In this document: one piece after another, positions 18,505 through 27,157 of the stretch
How positions within the stretch are numbered: position 1 is the stretch's first letter
How the letters are laid out: every line of letters begins with the position of its first letter
Origin: CAKZLS01 sp963771545
GTDB lineage: Bacteria; Pseudomonadota; Alphaproteobacteria; Rhodospirillales; Defluviicoccaceae
Direction of reading: 5' to 3'
DNA: 64,000 bases
Assembly: GCA_963771545.1 (NCBI GenBank)
Contig: CAVYTX010000002.1
Span: forward strand, 2,170,001-2,234,000
The notes under the pieces: model-generated
The model's input: the letters and a program-made list of their open reading frames with translations, nothing else
The model's database searches: none
What the model was told of the DNA's origin: nothing
Position numbers and translations under genes: made by a program

Positions 18505-18951
18505 GAGGAGGCCAAGGGCATGGGGGTCAATTCGTACGTTGGAATTGCCGGAGGCGTATTCCGACGGATGAATGCCGCCCAAACACATGCGGCGGATTAC
18601 GCTAAAGCCAATCCTCCCTACGCGAGCTGGACGGTGCTCCGATATCTGCACGGTCCAGGAGCATCTCGGCCCTAGCGGCGCAGAGGCGACCACGATTTCT
18701 GCCCATGTCCTCGGAACGGCGGCCCGACTGGCGTAGATAGGCCGCTCGATGGGCCATGAGGATTTTCGCGGAGGTTCTTATGCGGGTCCGTATAAGATAC
18801 TATGCTAGGAACCGCCATATGTGGTGAGCGTATGATTTTGAAATGATTATCGAAATCGCGCGCGCCGCTTCGACGCCAGCTTATCTGGGTGAAACCTGTT
18901 TTTTTGGCATCATATGCGGATCCATCTAATCATTGGTTAGGCTGCGGAGAG
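18505..18951 (+). other. Intergenic region without a supported gene
   Basis: 447 bases between the VOC gene and the SIR2 remnant. No open frame here looks coding, and I see no RNA gene. Base composition becomes more AT-rich from about 18780 on, at the border of the accessory zone. Confidence 0.5.
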
Positions 18952-19169
18952 ATGATCGCGATCTTCTTAGGTGCAGGGTTTTCCGCGCCTGCAAACGTAC
19001 CGTTGGCGTCCCAGCTTTTCGATGCGAGACCTGACGTCGATAGAGTTACACGGCAGCGATTGGTCGACGGAGTTCAGCAGCGCTGGAATGACTGGAAGGA
19101 CGCGACTGGCCGTTCTCCCGAAGAGTACCTTGCCCGATCTTCAGGAAAGTGCTGGAAGGGCTTGGCTAG

Positions 19170-20894
19170 CCTGGATATCTCACCGTAGGGGTCATGAGGT
19201 AGGTATTTTCGGGTAATTTGTGGTTGTTGATGGTTGGTTTGCGCCGTTGAAATTGGGTGGCGCGGTCTTTGTCGGCGGCGGGCCGGGCGTTTTCGTGCGT
19301 CAGTTGTGCGCTTCTGTTTGGTGCGCCGATGACGAGTTTATGAGAGCGCAGCTTGGGTGTCGGCTGTTGACGGTCGACGGGATGGGCTTTGCGGCTATCC
19401 GGGAGAGGCACGCAGCCTGGCGTGGGCGAGGGCGAATTCGGCTTGGTATGGACACGCCGACGCCATAGCGATCTTGCTCCGGCGCACCGAGACGGTGACG
19501 CGGGCGCCGATCTTGAGGAGCTTGAGCCGGATGGTGCCGGCGGTGGCGGTGGCGAACTCGGTGTGGCCGAGACCGATCCGCTGCAGCGCTTCGATCAGGA
19601 CATAGGCGAACGACGAGAACCAGAGGCGGAGCTGATTGGCGCGCAGGGTTGCCGTCGAGGTTCGGTCGGCAAAGAGATCGAGTTGTTGCTCCTTGATGCG
19701 GTTCTCCATGTCGCCCCGGGCGCAGTAGAGGCGCTCGTACAGGGTCTTGGCGTCGATGGCCTTGCGTTTGAGCGAGGTGACGATGAACCGGGGATTGGCG
19801 CCCTTGGCCAGGTGCTCGGCCTTGCCGATCACCCGGCGCCGACGGCTCCAGCTGTCGCGGGTGGCGTAGAAGAAATCCTTAAACCGGCGGGCCGGTTTCC
19901 CCGTGGCTTCGTATTCGCTTTCGGCCCACGCGAGATCGATGGCGAGTTCGTCGACGAGGCGGCTGTTGCGGGCGAGGCCGAAGACATAGTCCACGCGGTT
20001 CGCCTCGCACCACGCCATCAACGCCTCGCGGGCGAAGCCGCTGTCGGCCCGGAGCACGATCTTGACCCGCGGCCAGCGGCGGCGGATGTGGGCGACGATG
20101 CGGGCCACTTCCTCCTTGGCGCCGGCCGAGGCGTCGATGTTGGAGCGGCGCAGCTTCGCCGCCAACAGATGCGGGCCACAGAAGATGTACAGCGGCAGAT
20201 AGCAGTAGCAATCGTAATAGCCGTGGAAGAACCGGCCCTCTTGATGTCCATGCAAAGGGTCGTCGGTGGCGTCGAGGTCGATGACGATCTCCCTCGGCGT
20301 TTTGTCCTGGCTGTCGAGAAACACGTCAACCGGGACCGCCTCCAAAGCCTCCGGGTCGTGGCCGATCTTGTGGTAGCGATCGCCATCGCCACGGGGCGCA
20401 TGTTCCAAGCGATTGATCGTGCTCTTGCCCGCCAATGGCGCGCAGTCTTCGCGCTTGATGCTTCGCATCCCTTGCGGGCATGCGTCCAGCCGCTCCGAAA
20501 ACAACGCCAGAACCGGATCGAATCGCAAGGTGTCATGATCGTTGACGTCCTCGTAGCCGAGCGCGATGCCAATGATCCGCTGGCCGACCAGCGTGCGCAC
20601 CGTATGCACGACGTCCGCTTGCCGGCGCCCGTCCGTGAAGCACGCCGCCACCCGATCGATCAAGGCGATCGCCCGATCGGTCTCGCGCAGCAGCACCGCT
20701 CCCGCATCCGACGTCACCAAACCGCCGTCAAACCCCGCCACCACACGACGGCCATCAAACGCTTCGAAATCGAGTTGATCGGAGATACACTGTGTTTGCA
20801 TCGGACCCCGTCCTGGAATCTGGTAAAGCATTTTGCCAAAACGACTTTCTCAGATTCTTGGGGCCGATGCACCCCCTGCGGTGAGATATCCGGG
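19170..20894 (-). mobile_element. IS1380-family insertion sequence in the SIR2 gene
   Basis: The element is 1725 bp. The left end reads CCTGGATATCTCACCGTAGG and the right end read inward CCCGGATATCTCACCGCAGG, near-perfect terminal inverted repeats. The 4-bp target duplication CTAG occupies 19166-19169 and 20895-20898, as known for IS1380. One full-length transposase gene lies inside on the minus strand. The clean ends and intact gene suggest recent insertion. Confidence 0.95.
19395..20801 (-). CDS. IS1380-family transposase
   Basis: A 468-residue DDE transposase. Catalytic segments visible by eye are DLDATDDPLHGHQEG (first Asp), RADSGFAREALMAW (second Asp) and MENRIKEQQLDLFADRTS (Glu), the IS1380 arrangement. 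The start is ATG 20801 (MQTQCISDQLDFEAFDGRR). The frame is open and undamaged, so the element may be active. Confidence 0.93.
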   Translation of the reverse strand: MQTQCISDQLDFEAFDGRRVVAGFDGGLVTSDAGAVLLRETDRAIALIDRVAACFTDGRRQADVVHTVRTLVGQRIIGIALGYEDVNDHDTLRFDPVLALFSERLDACPQGMRSIKREDCAPLAGKSTINRLEHAPRGDGDRYHKIGHDPEALEAVPVDVFLDSQDKTPREIVIDLDATDDPLHGHQEGRFFHGYYDCYCYLPLYIFCGPHLLAAKLRRSNIDASAGAKEEVARIVAHIRRRWPRVKIVLRADSGFAREALMAWCEANRVDYVFGLARNSRLVDELAIDLAWAESEYEATGKPARRFKDFFYATRDSWSRRRRVIGKAEHLAKGANPRFIVTSLKRKAIDAKTLYERLYCARGDMENRIKEQQLDLFADRTSTATLRANQLRLWFSSFAYVLIEALQRIGLGHTEFATATAGTIRLKLLKIGARVTVSVRRSKIAMASACPYQAEFALAHARLRASPG

Positions 20895-21665
20895 CTAGAT
20901 GCACAGTGGTATGTCGGTCTGGTGATTGCCCTGGCTATGGGCCGCGCCGAGCTAGTCGGTATGAAGCCAACGATCACGCGCCACAACCTCGACCGCACCA
21001 CGGGTGTCCAAGCACACGAAGCCTTCTGGACCACGATCTTCCGGAAAACCGAGGACATCAGCGTGCTCACGACCAACTACGACATCCTGCCGGAGCGGGG
21101 CATCCGCCACCAACGTCGCCCCCGAGTGCCTCGCCCGGGCTTTCACTACGGTTGGGGGCCAGAGCCGCTCGCGGGGGGAGGATACCCTTCGTACTCGCAC
21201 ATTCAGAAGATATCAGCTGCGGGCAGTGTGCCGGTCCACAAGCTTCATGGGTCGATCTCCTGGTCTTATCGCAACGGTGAGCTCATCCGCTATCATGACT
21301 GCCGTCCAGCCATACGGGGCGATGCGGCTATCGTGGCGCCGGTGACCGCGAAGGCTCTGCCAACGTACCTCGGATCTGTGTGGACGAACGCGAGGCGTGC
21401 TCTTGGCTCGTCTCACACATGGCTCGTCGTCGGCTACAGCCTGCCAGAGTACGACGTACTCGTGCGAGGACTCTTGAGGGACTCCGCGCGCGATGACCTG
21501 GTGGTGCACGTGTTCGACCCGGATCCAGCCGCTGCACAGCGATTTCAATCATTGCTCGGAGGTCACACCGTCGTCCCGCAACGAGGACTGCCCGACGGAA
21601 TTAGCGATCGTGAGGACATTCTGGGGGAACGATGCAGCACGCAACCTAACAGCAGGATGCAGTAG

Positions 21666-22022
21666 ACGGTAGGGCGCGCAAGGATCACTATCTATGGAAA
21701 AACAAGAAGACACTCCGTAATCCTGCGGTTAGCAGGCCTTTCGGAAGACCTTGAAATTTGTGCATGAGAAGGATAAAGTTCCTAGACGCTTTCTTTTCGC
21801 GGATTGGTTCGGTCGTAATGCGTTAATTGGAACGAACGGTCCGATATGACGACAAATGACGACATCGAACGCGGAGCGATCCGGCGCCGAAAGATTGTGT
21901 TTCGTTTGATATCAAGGGTTTGCGTTGTTACGGTGCCAGAATAAGAAACCTTGAATGTTCGTGTTATATCAATAGGTTGCAGGAAAAAAAGACGACAAAT
22001 GATGACAAATGACGACATTTTG
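21666..22022 (+). other. AT-richer intergenic region with TGACGACA octamers
   Basis: 357 bases between the SIR2 remnant and the IS4 element. No convincing gene is present. It contains ATGACGACAAATGACGACAT at 21846-21865 and a related cluster of GACGACAAATGATGACAAATGACGACATTTTG type at 21991-22022, whose last 9 bases are the left copy of the IS4 target duplication. Confidence 0.6.
21846..22022 (+). repeat. TGACGACA octamer cluster, left part
   Basis: Copies of TGACGACA or close variants, spaced about 10-11 bases apart, occur at 21846-21865 (two copies) and 21991-22018 (three copies, one as TGATGACA). Inverted copies resume after the IS at 23263. Regular one-turn spacing suggests a protein-binding array rather than coding repeats. 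Confidence 0.6.
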
Positions 22023-23210
22023 CACACTACACGACTCTGCTGGTTTTTGGATTGAGGCGTCGCTTTGGCCAGGTTCGTGTCCATGTGTGTGCGGCTTTGT
22101 CGGGTCGGTGGAGGATCCAGTTTCGTAGGAGGTCGAAGCCGAGGCGAAACCAGGATTTGTAGCGGTATCCGTGTGTGCGTTTCTTGATGGCGGCGCCGGC
22201 CTGAGCGGTGGCGGCGGTAACGTGGGCCCAGGCCATGGCGAGAGAGATGATGATGAGGAGGGTGTTGAGTTTGGCCGGGTCGGTGATACGCGTGTCTTCC
22301 ATGTTGAGACCACGGGTTTTGCTGTCGCCAAACAAGCATTCGATCTGCCACCGTTTCCTGTAGATGTGGAGAGCCTTGTCGGTGGGTCCGTTGGTGGCGA
22401 CGATCAGGAACTCATCGTCGGCGAGGCGCTTGGCCGCGAACGTGAGAGGCAGTCCCGGGCAGTCGGTCATGGCGGCGAGACGTCCCGGCCGCGCCAGGAT
22501 CTGCTTAGCTTTCCGGCGCGTGCGCAAGAGGCTTTTGAATTGATAGGTGTGACCGTCCTCGAGATAGATGACGGTGTCCTCCTTCAGCCGGATGGCGAAG
22601 ATGATTTTGTTTTTCAACAGGAATTCCATCCACCTGACGCCGATGAACTCGCGGTCGGCGAGGAGCCAGGAGATCGAGGCGGGATCGAAGATGGCGAGGT
22701 AGCGACGCATCAAGTCGATGCGGTCATCCTGGGTGCTGCATCCGCCGCTGGGCAGCAGCGTCCACATCAGCGGGATGCGCACCCGCCGCGTGGTGATCGC
22801 CAGCGTCAGGATGTTGACGTCACGGCGGCCGATCTTCCAGTTGGTCCGATCCAGGCACAGGACCCAAGGCGGCTTGATCCCCAGCCACTTGACAATGAGC
22901 GGCGCCGACCAGTTCCCGTCGAGGCGCACATACTGGAAAAATCGCTGCAGGCGGCGATACGCCGATGGGATCGAAGCGGTCCCGGAAAGCTGGCTGGCAA
23001 TGTGACTCAGATTGACCGTGCGGCCGTTGACCATACCCAAAATCAGCAACGCCAACGTTTCCACACGCGACTTGCCGAGATCAAGATGGCGCGATAGCGT
23101 ACCCATGAGAGCGTCGAGAAGATGTCGGTTCATGAACGGCTCCGTTCGCAAGACAGAATTGTCCAGAACAGCACATTCTCGGCCTCTCAGCTAGACTGTC
23201 GTGTAGCGTG
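22023..23210 (-). mobile_element. IS4-family insertion sequence
   Basis: The element is 1188 bp. The left end is CACACTACACGAC and the right end read inward CACGCTACACGAC (12 of 13 match). The 9-bp target duplication GACATTTTG lies at 22014-22022 and 23211-23219. It inserted into the octamer array. The single transposase gene on the minus strand is open; its stop codon lies inside the left inverted repeat. Confidence 0.93.
22027..23133 (-). CDS. IS4-family transposase
   Basis: A 368-residue DDE transposase with CLDRTNWKIGRRDVNIL (first Asp), WLLADREFIG (second Asp) and the YREK-like block YRKRWQIECLFGDSKTRG (Glu), all characteristic of IS4. The start is ATG 23133 with CGGAG 7 bases upstream. 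The C-terminus TSRVV ends in the left inverted repeat of the element. It appears intact. Confidence 0.92.
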   Translation of the reverse strand: MNRHLLDALMGTLSRHLDLGKSRVETLALLILGMVNGRTVNLSHIASQLSGTASIPSAYRRLQRFFQYVRLDGNWSAPLIVKWLGIKPPWVLCLDRTNWKIGRRDVNILTLAITTRRVRIPLMWTLLPSGGCSTQDDRIDLMRRYLAIFDPASISWLLADREFIGVRWMEFLLKNKIIFAIRLKEDTVIYLEDGHTYQFKSLLRTRRKAKQILARPGRLAAMTDCPGLPLTFAAKRLADDEFLIVATNGPTDKALHIYRKRWQIECLFGDSKTRGLNMEDTRITDPAKLNTLLIIISLAMAWAHVTAATAQAGAAIKKRTHGYRYKSWFRLGFDLLRNWILHRPDKAAHTWTRTWPKRRLNPKTSRVV

Positions 23211-23550
23211 GACATTTTGACCTATTTTATTTCGGTCCAATGAAATCAAGAACTTAGAGAATGTCAAGTCGTCAAATGTCGTCTTTTTCGCGAAAAATGT
23301 CGTCATTTTGGGCGTTTTTTTGACGACCCCTTTCGTCAAGACGGCTCCAAGCCGGCGGCCATCGGTCTCGGCCCCGGCGTACAAACCCTCAATTTTTTTT
23401 ACCCGCATGGGTTGAAAATGCCCCAGTTCGCCGGCCGAGATTGCCATTGTTTACGGCGCTTTAACGGTTGCGCCCGTATTTCAGGAGCCAGTCGCCCGAT
23501 CGCCCGCTCGGGCGTCCCCGCAACCCAACAGCGCAAGGCAGGCCTGGCCC
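23211..23550 (+). other. Intergenic region right of the IS4 element
   Basis: 340 bases with no supported gene. The first 120 bases are AT-rich and hold the inverted continuation of the octamer array. The rest is the leader of the small gene at 23551. Confidence 0.5.
23263..23328 (-). repeat. TGACGACA octamer cluster, right part (inverted)
   Basis: GTCAAGTCGTCAAATGTCGTC (23263-23283), AATGTCGTCATTTTG (23296-23310) and TGACGACC (from 23321) repeat the octamer mostly in the opposite orientation to the left cluster. A perfect small palindrome TTTTTCGCGAAAAA lies between the first two. Confidence 0.55.
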
Positions 23551-23805
23551 ATGACCAATCATAATCTTATCCACCTGTTCCCGGAACTCGACTGCGCCTC
23601 CCGCCCCCCCCTTCACCCGACCGCCGCGCCCGGCAACGAGGCTAGGCCCTTTCCCGAGGGAGAGTCGCCAGATGACGGCATCGTCCGCGCCGGGCTTCTC
23701 TACATGGCCGGCGACCTCGGTGAACTGGCTAAGATCGCGTCACCGGACAGGGCTCGCGAACTGCGCGCCATGAGCCAATTGATGCGGGCGCTCGCCGCGT
23801 CCTGA
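23551..23805 (+). CDS. Small hypothetical protein, 84 residues
   Basis: ATG 23551 follows AAGGCAGGCCTGGCCC. The N-terminal half is Pro-rich and low in complexity. The C-terminal half, GIVRAGLLYMAGDLGELAKI then RARELRAMSQLMRALA, looks like two amphipathic helices. No family is recognised. It sits alone between the IS zone and nadK and is closed by a palindrome 6 bases after the stop. Codon use is like that of neighbouring genes, but evidence is limited. Confidence 0.5.
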   Translation: MTNHNLIHLFPELDCASRPPLHPTAAPGNEARPFPEGESPDDGIVRAGLLYMAGDLGELAKIASPDRARELRAMSQLMRALAAS

Positions 23806-23810
23806 ACGTT

Positions 23811-23843
23811 ATACCAACGGTCATTATCAACGACCGTTGGTAT
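23811..23843. repeat. ATACCAACGGTC palindrome, copy 1
   Basis: Perfect 12-bp inverted repeat, ATACCAACGGTC / GACCGTTGGTAT, around the loop ATTATCAAC. A second copy is at 25871-25899. It could act as a bidirectional terminator, but the recurrence at a second locus points to a dispersed REP-like palindrome. A half-site CGTTGGTATAA also occurs near 42142. Confidence 0.75.
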
Positions 23844-23966
23844 TATCTCGCTCTGTTCGGCCGATCCGGGCTTTCGGACCGGTCCGGGCGTTGGCTATAC
23901 TCGCTCCCCAAGATCAACCCAAGATCAATAAAATGACCAGGGGGCGAGCGTCCGCGCCGCGACATC

Positions 23967-24734
23967 ATGAAATTCCGAACCGTTGCCGTCGTCGCCGCCG
24001 ATCATCGGGAGGCGCAATCCGCGCTTGAGACCCTTGCCGGCAAATACAAGACCGCCAAGCCGGAAGACGCCGACGTGATCGTCGCCCTCGGCGGCGACGG
24101 GTTCATGCTCAAGACGCTGCACCAGTACCTGACCCGCGAGATCCCCATTTTCGGCATGAACCTCGGATCGGTGGGCTTCCTGATGAACACCTACAACGAC
24201 GACGACCTGATGCAACGCCTGGCCCGGGCCGAGCCCATCGCTTTGCATCCGCTGCGCATGACCGCCACCGACACGGCCGGTGTCGATCACGAAGCACTGG
24301 CCATCAACGAAGTGTCGCTGCTTCGCCAGACGCGGCTGGCGGCCAAACTGAAGATCCAGGTGGACGGCAAGGTGCGCATGCGCGAGATGATCTGCGACGG
24401 GGTGCTGGTCTGCACGCCCGCCGGCAGCACCGCCTACAACGTCTCGGCCAACGGACCGATCCTGCCGCTCGATGCGCACGTACTGGCGCTGACCCCCATC
24501 AGCGTGTTCCGCCCCCGCCAGTGGCGCGGCGCCATCCTGCCGCACACGGTGACGGTGGTGATGGAGGCGCTATTTCCGGGAATGCGGCCCGTCAGCGCCG
24601 TCGCCGACGATACCGAAATCCGCGACGTGGTCCGGGTGGAGGTTCACGAGGATCGCGACGTGGCCCTAACCTTGCTGTTCGATCCGGAACACAATCTCGA
24701 GGAACGGATCATCAAGGAGCAATTTCTGCTTTAG
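23967..24734 (+). CDS. nadK: NAD kinase
   Basis: Phosphorylates NAD to NADP. 255 residues with the GGDG motif at 42-45 (VALGGDGFMLKTL), GMNLGSVGFLMN, the conserved NE/D pair in ALNE-type AINEVSLLRQT and the catalytic-loop segment CTPAGSTAYNVSANGPILP. This is the normal length of the short alphaproteobacterial form. It is convergent with pyrD, whose stop lies 9 bases away. Confidence 0.95.
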   Translation: MKFRTVAVVAADHREAQSALETLAGKYKTAKPEDADVIVALGGDGFMLKTLHQYLTREIPIFGMNLGSVGFLMNTYNDDDLMQRLARAEPIALHPLRMTATDTAGVDHEALAINEVSLLRQTRLAAKLKIQVDGKVRMREMICDGVLVCTPAGSTAYNVSANGPILPLDAHVLALTPISVFRPRQWRGAILPHTVTVVMEALFPGMRPVSAVADDTEIRDVVRVEVHEDRDVALTLLFDPEHNLEERIIKEQFLL

Positions 24735-24743
24735 TCCTGGGCG

Positions 24744-25817
24744 TCACCCGGTCCCGCTGCCCACCGCCTCGCCGACGCTGGCAAAACCGTCGGCGCGGAG
24801 CAGGTCGGCCAGCTCCCGGTTGATCCGGCCCACCAGCCCGGGTCCGTGATACACGAGGCCGGTGTAAAGCTGCACCAGCGACGCGCCGGCGCGGATCTTG
24901 GCATAGGCATCGCGGCCACTGGCCACCCCGCCCACACCGATGATCGGCAACCATCCCCCGGTCAGCCTGTACATGTCCGCGAGCACCGCCGTCGATGGAT
25001 CCATCAGCGGTCGGCCGCTGAGACCGCCGGTCTCGGCCTTGCGGGAGTCCGCGAGCGAGTCCGGACGAGCCACCGTGGTGTTGGTGGCGATCAACCCGTC
25101 GATATGGGTCTCGAGGGCCACCTCGGCGATGGCGCGGCGGTCGTCTTCGCTCAGGTCGGGAGCGATTTTCACCAGCAGCGGCGGTTTCGCCCCCGATTCC
25201 ACCCGGGCCAGCATGGCGCGGCCGAGCAACGTCCGCAACGCCTTGCGTCCTTGCAAGTCGCGCAATCCGGGCGTGTTCGGCGACGACACGTTGATCACCA
25301 GGTAGTCCGCGAACGGCGCAAGGGCGCGAACGCCGGTGGCACAGTCGGCCGCCGGGTCGGCGCTGTCGCGGTTGGGTCCCACGTTGGCGCCGACGACGCC
25401 GGTTGGTCCGTTCGCGGTTCGCGACCGGCGCCGCGCGGCGAGGCGCCGGGCGACCACCTCCAGCCCCTGGTTGTTGAAGCCGAGGCGGTTGACCACCGCC
25501 CGGTCGGCCGGCAACCGAAACATGCGCGGCCGGGGATTGCCGGCCTGCGGCCGGGGCGTAACCGTCCCAACCTCAACCAGACCGAACCCTTGGGCGAGCA
25601 AGGCGTCGGCCACCTCGGCGTTCTTGTCGAACCCGGCCGCCAGCCCCAGCGGATTGGCGAACGGCAGCCCCCAGATTTCGGACCGGAGAACGGCGTCGTT
25701 CACCGCCGGCGCCCTTGGCGCCAGCCCGGTCTTCAAGGCCCGCACGGCAAGGCCATGAGCGGTTTCCGGTTCCATCAGCCGCAACAACGGCCATACCAGG
25801 GCATAGAAGTCTGCCAC
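24744..25817 (-). CDS. pyrD: Dihydroorotate dehydrogenase (quinone), class 2
   Basis: Membrane-associated flavoenzyme of pyrimidine synthesis, 357 residues. Marks are NPLGLAAGFDKNAEV near the N-terminus, VEVGTVTPRPQ.GNPRPR, NRLGFNN, the catalytic-Ser segment VINVSSPNTPGLRDLQ, IATNTTV, and FMN-binding IIGVGGVASGRDAY and ASLVQLYTGLVYHGP. The N-terminal helix (FYALVWPLLRLMEPETAHGLAVRAL) is the quinone- and membrane-binding element of class 2. The start is taken as GTG 25817, which places this helix at the N-terminus; the frame is open further upstream into a palindrome. Confidence 0.94.
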   Translation of the reverse strand: MADFYALVWPLLRLMEPETAHGLAVRALKTGLAPRAPAVNDAVLRSEIWGLPFANPLGLAAGFDKNAEVADALLAQGFGLVEVGTVTPRPQAGNPRPRMFRLPADRAVVNRLGFNNQGLEVVARRLAARRRSRTANGPTGVVGANVGPNRDSADPAADCATGVRALAPFADYLVINVSSPNTPGLRDLQGRKALRTLLGRAMLARVESGAKPPLLVKIAPDLSEDDRRAIAEVALETHIDGLIATNTTVARPDSLADSRKAETGGLSGRPLMDPSTAVLADMYRLTGGWLPIIGVGGVASGRDAYAKIRAGASLVQLYTGLVYHGPGLVGRINRELADLLRADGFASVGEAVGSGTG

Positions 25818-25870
25818 CAGGGTTCCATTCTCCGATTTGGAATTCGCGTCAACGGAATTGAGCGGCACTG

Positions 25871-25899
25871 TATACCAATGGTCACCGACCGTTGGTATA
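25871..25899. repeat. ATACCAACGGTC palindrome, copy 2
   Basis: TATACCAATGGTC / GACCGTTGGTATA with a 3-base loop, 13-bp arms and one G-T pair. It lies between the divergent pyrD and NTF2-like genes, so here it cannot be a simple terminator; it is the same dispersed palindrome as at 23811. Confidence 0.75.
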
Positions 25900-26004
25900 A
25901 TGCATCTTTCCGGAACAAATCGCGTCGGCAATGATTCCAAGCGCGGCGTGGCTGCGCTACACTTCGCCCCAACGCGTGAGGTGGGGAAAACCGGGAGTTC
26001 AACC

Positions 26005-26412
26005 GTGTCCAACGATGCCGCCGTTCTGTTCGCCAACGACGCCTTTTACTTGGCCTTCGACAATCGCGACGTTCAAGCCATGGGAGACCTGTGGGCCCGG
26101 CGGGCGTCGGTCACCTGTATTCACCCCGGATGGCGGGCCCTGTCGGGACGCGACGACGTGATGGAGCGCTGGGAGTCCATCCTCAACAGCCCCCATGCGC
26201 CCAAGATCTCATGCCATTCGGCTTCGGCCCATGTGCATGGAGGCATGGCCTACGTCATCTGCTACGAGGACGTGGACAACACATTCCTGATCGCCACCAA
26301 TGTCTTCGTGATGGAGGACGGATCGTGGAAAATGGTCCACCACCAAGCCGGCGCCTCTCCGGCGCCGCCGGCATCGGAGGAAACGCCCCATTATCTGGAA
26401 CGGGTGCAGTGA
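26005..26412 (+). CDS. NTF2-like / SnoaL-like domain protein
   Basis: A 135-residue single-domain protein of the NTF2-like cone fold: an N-terminal helix (AVLFANDAFYLAFDNRDVQAMGDLW), TCIHPGWRALSGRDDVMERWESI, then strands ending VFVMEDGSWKMVHHQAG. This resembles the DUF4440/SnoaL-like proteins found near core genes in many Alphaproteobacteria. The function is unknown. The start is GTG 26005 after GGGAGTTCAACC; upstream ATG codons in frame would run into the palindrome. Confidence 0.8.
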   Translation: MSNDAAVLFANDAFYLAFDNRDVQAMGDLWARRASVTCIHPGWRALSGRDDVMERWESILNSPHAPKISCHSASAHVHGGMAYVICYEDVDNTFLIATNVFVMEDGSWKMVHHQAGASPAPPASEETPHYLERVQ

Positions 26413-26471
26413 GGCTCGCCCGGGTTGTCGATCAACCTCACCCGGGGTCGGCTGCCATTCGAGGTTGACGT

Positions 26472-26500
26472 TTGCGCGTCCGTTCTACCTCGTGTATAAT
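26472..26500 (+). promoter_or_regulatory. Sigma-70-type promoter of the 82-residue membrane protein
   Basis: TTGCGC at 26472-26477 and a perfect TATAAT at 26495-26500 are separated by 17 bases, ending 35 bases before the ATG of the next gene. A TTGACG at 26465-26470 is too far upstream (24 bases) to be the partner. Confidence 0.6.
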
Positions 26501-26535
26501 GTGAAATTACGACGATGGGAAAGGAGGTGAATACC

Positions 26536-26784
26536 ATGTTGGATCCGATGGTTTTTTCCCTAAAGGTGCAGCATGCCGCGACGATTGCCACGTTTTGCGC
26601 GGCGGGCGTGGTGTTGGCGAGTTGGATGCGGCTTTTGAGGGGCGAGCGGATGTTTATCGGAACGCCATTCCACCGGCGGTCCGACGAACTGCACACCCAC
26701 ACGGACTACGTCCCGACCGGCGTCACCTGGAACGACCACTACGGCAAGCGTAGCCACGACGTCGACGTCGAACACATGCGTTGA
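26536..26784 (+). CDS. Small membrane protein, unknown function
   Basis: 82 residues from ATG 26536, preceded by AAGGAGGTGA, a near-perfect ribosome site with 5-base spacing. One hydrophobic helix (about residues 11-30, AATIATFCAAGVVLASWM) is followed by a charged, His-rich tail (HTHTDYVPTGVTWNDHYGK, DVDVEHMR). It has its own promoter and a hairpin terminator, so it is a genuine, probably highly expressed monocistronic gene. No family is recognised. The His-rich tail might bind metal; that is only inference. Confidence 0.75.
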   Translation: MLDPMVFSLKVQHAATIATFCAAGVVLASWMRLLRGERMFIGTPFHRRSDELHTHTDYVPTGVTWNDHYGKRSHDVDVEHMR

Positions 26785-26815
26785 TCGTGGCCGTACGAAC
26801 GTTTCAAGAAGATCG

Positions 26816-26840
26816 AAGGGCTGGCCGGTGCCAGCCCTTT
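26816..26840 (+). terminator. Terminator hairpin
   Basis: Perfect 10-bp stem AAGGGCTGGC / GCCAGCCCTT with loop CGGT, followed by only a short T run (TTT). It lies 31 bases after the stop of the small membrane protein. Confidence 0.65.
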
Positions 26841-27157
26841 GCGCCAAATGTTCCAAACCCCGCCGATTGCCGCCCACATTCGGCCATATTTTTCGATTGG
26901 CGGCGAAGAATGGCGCGACAACAACGAAGCACCGTGTGTTAAACTAGGGGAGCGTGGGGCATCCCATACACCCTTTTGCGTGGCTATTAGTAGGCAATCA
27001 CTGTGCGGCAAGCCTCATAAAACAGAACAACAAGCGGTCGGGTATCTCACTTGTTTTGTCCTGGAAATCCATAGGCTCAAGGGCCATTTTGCGGAATCTG
27101 GTCGCAATCGGTGAAACGACGACCGTTACGGTGCTTTGATGGAACGGCATAACAGGG
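26841..27157 (+). other. Leader region of the cyclase-ycaO operon
   Basis: 317 bases without a gene. It is moderately AT-rich compared with its flanks and should contain the promoter of the operon starting at 27158, but I find no convincing hexamer pair. Confidence 0.45.

Larger units (their letters stand above)
18952..21665 (+). pseudogene. SIR2-family NAD-binding protein, split by an IS1380 element and frameshifted
   Basis: The 5' part encodes MIAIFLGAGFSAPANVPLAS, with the GAGFS nucleotide loop of SIR2-family proteins. The 3' part (20899-21665) encodes VLTTNYD, VPVHKLHGSISW and HTWLVVGYSLPEYDVLVRGLL, the TNYD, KLHG and GYSxxD motifs of the SIR2-like family common in anti-phage systems. 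An IS at 19170-20894 sits between them with a CTAG duplication. Removing the IS does not alone restore the frame; one extra C in the CCC at 19133-19135 must also be dropped, after which ...LADLQESAGRAWLDAQWYVG reads through. The intact protein would be about 340 residues. It is probably a dead defence gene. Confidence 0.85.

Noticed and set aside
21782..22351. Minus-strand open frames overlapping the octamer repeats
   Set aside because: They run from repeat DNA into the antiparallel frame of the IS4 transposase; no ribosome site or known product.
23187..23447. 86-residue minus-strand open frame next to the IS4 element
   Set aside because: Its reading passes through the octamer array and the IS end; composition reflects the repeats rather than a protein.
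26465..26500. TTGACG paired with TATAAT as promoter
   Set aside because: The 24-base spacing is too long; TTGCGC at 17 bases is the better -35.
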